Shown here piece by piece: positions 59,280-64,000 of a DNA stretch of 64,000 bases. The notes beneath the pieces are model-generated. The model was given only the letters and a program-made list of their open reading frames with translations. It ran no database searches and had not been told where the DNA came from. Every line of letters begins with the position of its first letter. Position 1 is the first letter of the stretch. The translations under genes and the position numbers were made by a program. The DNA comes from Notospermus geniculatus (lineage: Eukaryota > Nemertea > Pilidiophora > Heteronemertea > Lineidae), in contig NMRB01000606.1 of NCBI GenBank assembly GCA_002633025.1, positions 219,544-283,543 of the forward strand, given 5' to 3'.

Positions 59280-62033
59280 CCATCATCGTCAGCATCTTTA
59301 AAATACTACTGTTCTGTCCCTGGATGCAGGGCAATAGTGAAACGTCTCGACAAACACCTGATGGGTGGGAAGCATCAGCTCGACAGAACCCAAGAGGTTT
59401 TTCACGAATACATGAAGCAAGGAAAAGAAAGAAAACAACCCGGTTCCATTGCCAGTGATGATGACCAACGTAGCTCGTCCGAGGAGAATGACGCTGAATG
59501 TACCAGCAAAGTTCATGATGAATCTGGTGAGTGTTGAAATTTCTAACTATCTGTTCACACTGTTCACAAAACCAACCATTCTGCTGGCATACAAATATGA
59601 ATTATAGCTGAAGCAAGATGATGAGGTGGTATAAACCATTGTGACCGTTCTAAAAGAAATATTTTCCGCAAATTTGCAGACAATGAAATGAAACCACAAT
59701 TGTTACTTTCAGCATTCAGTGGTGACCCCCCTTTGACCACTATGCCATCAGAGACTCGTGGTAGTGAAGGCGACTGCCCTTCGATCATGCCATCAGATTC
59801 TCGTGGTGATACAGACAATGGTACTTCGATCTTGCCATCAGAGCCTCGTGATGATGAGGACGACGCCCCTTCGATCATGCCATCAAAGTCTCGTGTTGAT
59901 GAGGACGGCTGCTCTTTGATCATGCCATCAGAGTCTTGTAGTGGTGAGGACATTGGTCCTTCGATCATGCCATCAGATTCTCGTGGTGGTGAGGACGACC
60001 ACCCTTCGATCATGTCATCAGAGTCTTGTGGTGGTAAGGACAACGACCCTTCGATCATGCTATCAGAGTCTTGTGGTGGCGAGGATGACGGTCCTTCGAT
60101 CTTGCTATCAGAGTCTTTTTCTGGTGGGGACGACGATCCTTCGATCATTCCACTAGAGTCTTGTGGTGATGAGGATGACGGCCCTTCGGTCATGCCATCA
60201 GAGTCTTGTTTTCGTGAAGACGGACCTTCGTCCATGCTTGCAGAAAAAAAATCGGAAGATATTGAGAGAACAAATGATATTGATGACGACGACGACAATA
60301 ATCCTATTGCAAGTATCCAGAATGTTACAAAAGGTACGAAATCAACTACTAAAAATCACCAAATGTTACGAAGGACAATGAACATGTCGTCTAGTCTATC
60401 CCCAAGTCCGACCAGTAGAAATAATTTTGTTAACAACTCGTGCCTACAACTTACATCATCCTTTCAATGGTTGTTTCTGATGATAAGATGACATGGTTAT
60501 AAGGGTAGTGTAGAGTACGTGGGTAGTCAACGCAACAAAAACCCTCTGCTTTCAATTCATTCACTCAGTTTTCATAAGTTATTCGTTCTTTTCATTGCAG
60601 GAATGTACGATGAAATTGGACTTTTCAAAAAATGGCTACAGTCCTTTGGTGGTGGTACTAAAGGTTCATCGGCTAGTGACCAGATATCCAAACATGTGCT
60701 TGTTGTTCTGAATGTCATAGATGCCGATTTCGATGAGAAAACACTCATGAAAAAAATGGACAAAATTGAAGAAGTCTTCATACCAACCATGCTGAAGACC
60801 AGGCAAGCCAGCACAGTGAAAAATTATTTGTTGGATTTCAAAAAATTTGTGACGTGGGCCAAAATGAAGCAACGTGGATTTTTGACGAACAATACCGTGG
60901 ACTCTATTTCTCTACACGTCAATCATTGGATACAAAGTCTGAATAAAGAGATTGCAGCACGGAGTCACGTGAAACGAATTGAGCACCATAGAAGAGCTGT
61001 GGGAGTACAAGAAGTCAAAATGTACATGGCAGGTGACAGGGCAAAACTAGCCAACGAAGTTTTTGAACGTTTTTCATACAACTCTACACCTGACTTGACA
61101 ATGTCGGAACATGTGTGTGTGCGGAATAACCTCATACTGATGTTAGTTTTGTCTAATGCAACGAGAGCGGGGCCAATCATCAACATGACTTTAGACGATG
61201 TTTTAGGTGCCCGTGACAACATTCACAACAACTTCCACGTTATAAATGTACGTCGTCATAAAACGGAGGCCAAGTACGGAGCTGCACAAATATCCCTAAA
61301 CAAACGTGACTTCCAGCACCTGCTAACATACATTAACAAGATCCGACCGCAGGTAGGCTTTTATTTTCTGTTGTTTTTTGTTGCCTCTTTTAGTAAAAGA
61401 TATTTACATATACTTGGAAACCAAACGGCTGCATTAACCTCATCCCCAATTAATAGAAGTTGATTATAGAGGTGGCACTGTGCCATTCCAACATGTGTTT
61501 TCAATGTACGTTGAAAGAAATATATAAATGTAAATAGATATAAACAATTTCACTTTATTTCACAGGTTTTGATTCGGAATGCGGCAATGGCAACTAAAGA
61601 TGTTTTCCTCACGTGGACCGGGCGCCCCCTTACCCAATCTGAAGTAGCAAACATTATTACGGTGGAGATGACGAGATCTGTTCGAAAAGACATCAGAGCG
61701 AGTTGTACATTGATGCGGAAATCTATTGCCTCAATAATTCTTCAATTAGACCTGGGTGCAAGCAATGAAAAAGACTTGGCTTCACTAATGAAGCATTCCG
61801 AAGCCATGCAGAAAAAAACGTACGACATTCGTGTAGCAGACAACAATATGGCAAGGATGAGTAATCTTGTATTCAAAGTGATGACGGGCGAGACGTTGAC
61901 CGAGGAAGATTTATCGCGAAGTACCATAGTTTCCGGAGAATCTTGGGGTAAAGAAAGTATTACTACAAATGGTGGTGGTCAAGTGCCATCCACTGAAGTT
62001 ATGTCTTGTGAAAACTCGTTGAAGACTACGTAG
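59280..62033 (+). CDS. Host tyrosine recombinase with zinc finger, multi-exon
   Basis: Exons 59280-59526, 59680-60333, 60601-61351 and 61566-62033 have AG/GT borders and agreeing phases (0-1, 1-1, 1-0, 0-stop). Exon 1 codes a C2H2 finger (YYCSVPGCR ... HLMGGKH) like that of the upstream gene. Exon 2 holds a 20-residue tandem repeat. Exons 3-4 form a tyrosine recombinase: NATRAGPIINM (Arg I), RRHKTEAKYG (Lys), an Arg in RKDIRASCTLMRKS, MKHSEAMQKKTYD (His and the Tyr nucleophile). The catalytic set appears complete. Exon 1 starts in phase 0, so it could join the finger exon at 56953-57081. Such enzymes move Crypton or DIRS-like elements; a spliced, repeat-bearing gene may be domesticated. Confidence 0.8.
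59735..60235 (+). repeat. Coding minisatellite, ~60 bp unit
   Basis: Eight to nine units of about 57-60 bp encode versions of PSIMPSESCGGEDD in the second exon of the recombinase gene. Units vary mainly in the acidic part. Confidence 0.9.
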
Positions 62034-62045
62034 CTATATCACTGT

Positions 62046-62096
62046 CTGTCTATCTGTCTGTCTTCCTGCCTGCCTGCCTGCCTGCCTGTCTATCTG
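62046..62096. repeat. CTGT/CTGC microsatellite
   Basis: A compound tetranucleotide run (TCTG, CCTG) just after the recombinase stop codon. Confidence 0.9.
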
Positions 62097-62533
62097 TATG
62101 GACAGGTTCATTATTGATAGCTAGTCCAATTGTATTGACAATACAGTAGTAGTTAGAATACAAAAAATGCACAGGTCTGTTGCTTTGTCACATGATATAA
62201 TGTATCCATCAATCAAGTGTACGTGGTCATAGCATGTTGACGTCACACACTCATAGATAACATTGAATATATGTGAATATATATTGAATATATATTGAAT
62301 GTAAGTGGCCTATGGTCCTTCTGGAGAAGCTGCTAGGATCAGTGAAAAACTTTAAGCTGTATAAAGGAGAGAGGCTAACCAAAACTTCTACTGCATGTAT
62401 TCTATAATCGCAATTCAACCTCTCTGCAATATATTACAGGCAAAAATCAGTCAATTACCTATCCCCTTTATTCAACATTTATTAGTTCTAAGGTTGAACG
62501 TTATGGAAATTGTGGCTCTGTGTGTCATTCTTT
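62097..62533. other. Non-coding host DNA after the recombinase gene
   Basis: A/T-rich, with a repeated GAATATATATT tract at 62264-62300. No gene, RNA gene or element end is visible. Confidence 0.4.
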
Positions 62534-62873
62534 CAGGGTGACCCAAAAGAAATGAATCAGAGAGAATTTGCTTTGGTTGATATTGCGTGAAGGCAAATGG
62601 CCTAATTGCGCTAATATGACATCAGGTCGCGTACTAGCATTATAGACCGTTATGGCGCAAAAAACAGAAGGAAATGTAACTGGGGAATTATATAAATGCT
62701 ACTTTGCACCCTGCCTGCCTAAGAATGGCTAAAAAAATTCGCTTTCATGTTTAAAGAACACAATAACAGCGTACCTGTTATTGTGTTCTGAGTTCGCCAT
62801 TCTTCACACAAGTGATACTTTCAACAGTCCAAATCAAAGTCCCCCTAACATGATTCTTCTGGGTCAACCTGTA
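62534..62873. mobile_element. ~340 bp MITE, CAGGGTGACCCA ends, mariner-like
   Basis: CAGGGTGACCCAAAAGAA faces CAGGTTGACCCAGAAGAA (inverse of the right end). The sequence style (CAGGGT, TA-type flank) suits Tc1/mariner-derived elements. The centre has a perfect 13-base stem (AACACAATAACAG and its inverse, ~62757-62787). Confidence 0.75.
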
Positions 62874-63596
62874 AGGACGACTAATTTTTTTTAATAAAAA
62901 CTTCAAGTTCAAATTTTTGATGTCAATGTTCTATACTTCCGATAATAAAGAGCCGTTTAAAAGATATTTTCTTCGATTTTTATCAACTTTATCAGTTGCA
63001 TGGGCTGATAACTTGAACTCACAGACAGAATAGTATACATATTTTAGAATGGAATGGTCATCGGTGTCTGTCTCAAATAGAAGGATGAAAATATTGTGAG
63101 TACCCGTCGAAAAACGTTGAGCATGACACTAATGCTGATAGGGTTAATCGAGGGCTTTCATATCGATGTACGTACTGCCCTAGTGGGCTGAAAGTGTCTT
63201 GGGAAGGAAGTGCTTGAAATGACAGTAACGGACATGTCTCGACTTGCTCTGTTTTGAAAGCTGAACTCTAGAAGTCGGCCATGTTATGTCCATCCGCCCT
63301 TTGTTGAATAACAGATATAAACGTGTGTCTCGACATGCTGTGTTTTGAAAACACATACTAAACTAACTACTTAGACTATGTCTATACAGGCTCGGGGAAT
63401 CCCGACATGGAATTTAATTTAAGGGGTAACTGGCCGGTTTGAACTAAATCAAAGCCCCCCCGCCCCCAGAAGACGCAAAGTGCTACCCCTACGAAAACAA
63501 AAATAATTATCTAAAGATGTTCGTGAACAATATCAAGTCATTACGAACTTTCCACGACACGGCGTTGTTTATGACGTCATTGGGCGCGACACCTGC
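62874..63596. other. Host intergenic DNA without visible features
   Basis: No open frame of note, no splice-bounded exon and no clear repeat were found. Confidence 0.4.
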
Positions 63597-64000
63597 GTCA
63601 TGAATGTAGACTGTGTATTGGGCCTAAAATGTACACACGGTTTTAGAGAAAAGGCTGCAGCACCCAAGTTATGAAATAATTCCATGAAATTCACTTGGAT
63701 TATGAAACTTTATATATGTATGGACTTTGTAACTTGAAGAATATTACATTTCGGCAGACTTCACTCACTTCACTTTTTGATTTGAAGTTCCAACCTATTT
63801 GCCATCATCGTAAAATTCAAAAAGTGAAGTGAGTGAAGTCTGCCAAAATGTAATATTCTTCAAGTTACAAAGTCCATACACATATAAAGTTTCATAATCC
63901 AAGTGAATTTCATGGAATTATTTCATAACTTGGGTGCTGCAGCTTTTTCTCTAAAACCGTGTGTACATTTTAGGCCCAATACACAGTCTACATTCATGAC
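63597..64000. repeat. Near-perfect palindrome, 184 bp arms
   Basis: 63597-63780 and 63817-64000 are inverted copies with only a few mismatches, spaced by 36 bp. The arm may continue beyond the window. The transcript, if any, would form one long hairpin. It may be a fold-back transposon. Confidence 0.95.

Overview
The window is a eukaryotic draft contig (one N at position 22392 after a run of G) in which a large block of herpesvirus-like DNA lies against spliced animal genes and many short inverted-repeat transposons. The virus part is tied to herpesviruses by one clear hallmark, a family B DNA polymerase at 5690-12289. Its other large genes are mostly unrecognisable, which fits the Malacoherpesviridae (oyster and abalone viruses) better than vertebrate herpesviruses. 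From memory, sequences of that kind have been reported in the genome assembly of the amphioxus Branchiostoma floridae, and the host genes here (chromo-barrel, HIRAN, zinc-finger/tyrosine-recombinase families) suit such a genome. The host name is therefore an inference, not something read from the sequence.

Layout: 1-12289 holds unique viral genes (a partial acidic protein, an ankyrin-like protein, a DUF4326-like protein, DNA polymerase). 12288-14195 is a repeat-rich segment with hairpins and one copy of a ~0.7 kb direct repeat; its second copy is at 48359-49135. An inverted repeat (14195-14728 and 45131-45643) bounds a ~30 kb segment of further viral genes: two acidic activator-like proteins, three polytopic membrane proteins, a Cys-rich protein, a CxxC protein, coiled-coil and scaffold-like proteins, a 978-residue probable structural protein, and a 727-residue RS-rich protein at the right edge. 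That segment is interrupted by a nested transposon island (17797-19678), a ~4 kb block with a spliced host gene pair (22.4-25.7 kb), and a 394 bp inverted-repeat element (26416-26809). All three lie between viral genes and none lies inside a viral reading frame.

The last recognisable viral sequence ends at about 49135. To its right come host genes with clear splice sites: a HIRAN-domain gene (49210-50209, minus), a chromo-barrel gene (52899-54139) paralogous to the host gene embedded in the viral block, a zinc-finger gene (56953-58649) and a multi-exon tyrosine recombinase with zinc finger (59280-62033). Several short inverted-repeat elements, a 2.3 kb element that carries two copies of an exon-like sequence, microsatellites and a 184 bp-arm palindrome at the window end fill the spaces.

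Most viral frames are long and open, so the insertion is recent, still functional, or a viral genome assembled together with host DNA. Two breaks are visible: an in-frame TGA in a 73-codon Cys-rich gene (2428-2649) and a 7 bp tandem duplication that shifts the frame of a gene at 38780-39620. The most unusual features are the palindromic elements between convergent viral genes that carry ETS-type AACTTCCG/CGGAAGTT motifs, the related hairpins in the direct repeats (candidate origins), and the mosaic of viral and host DNA.
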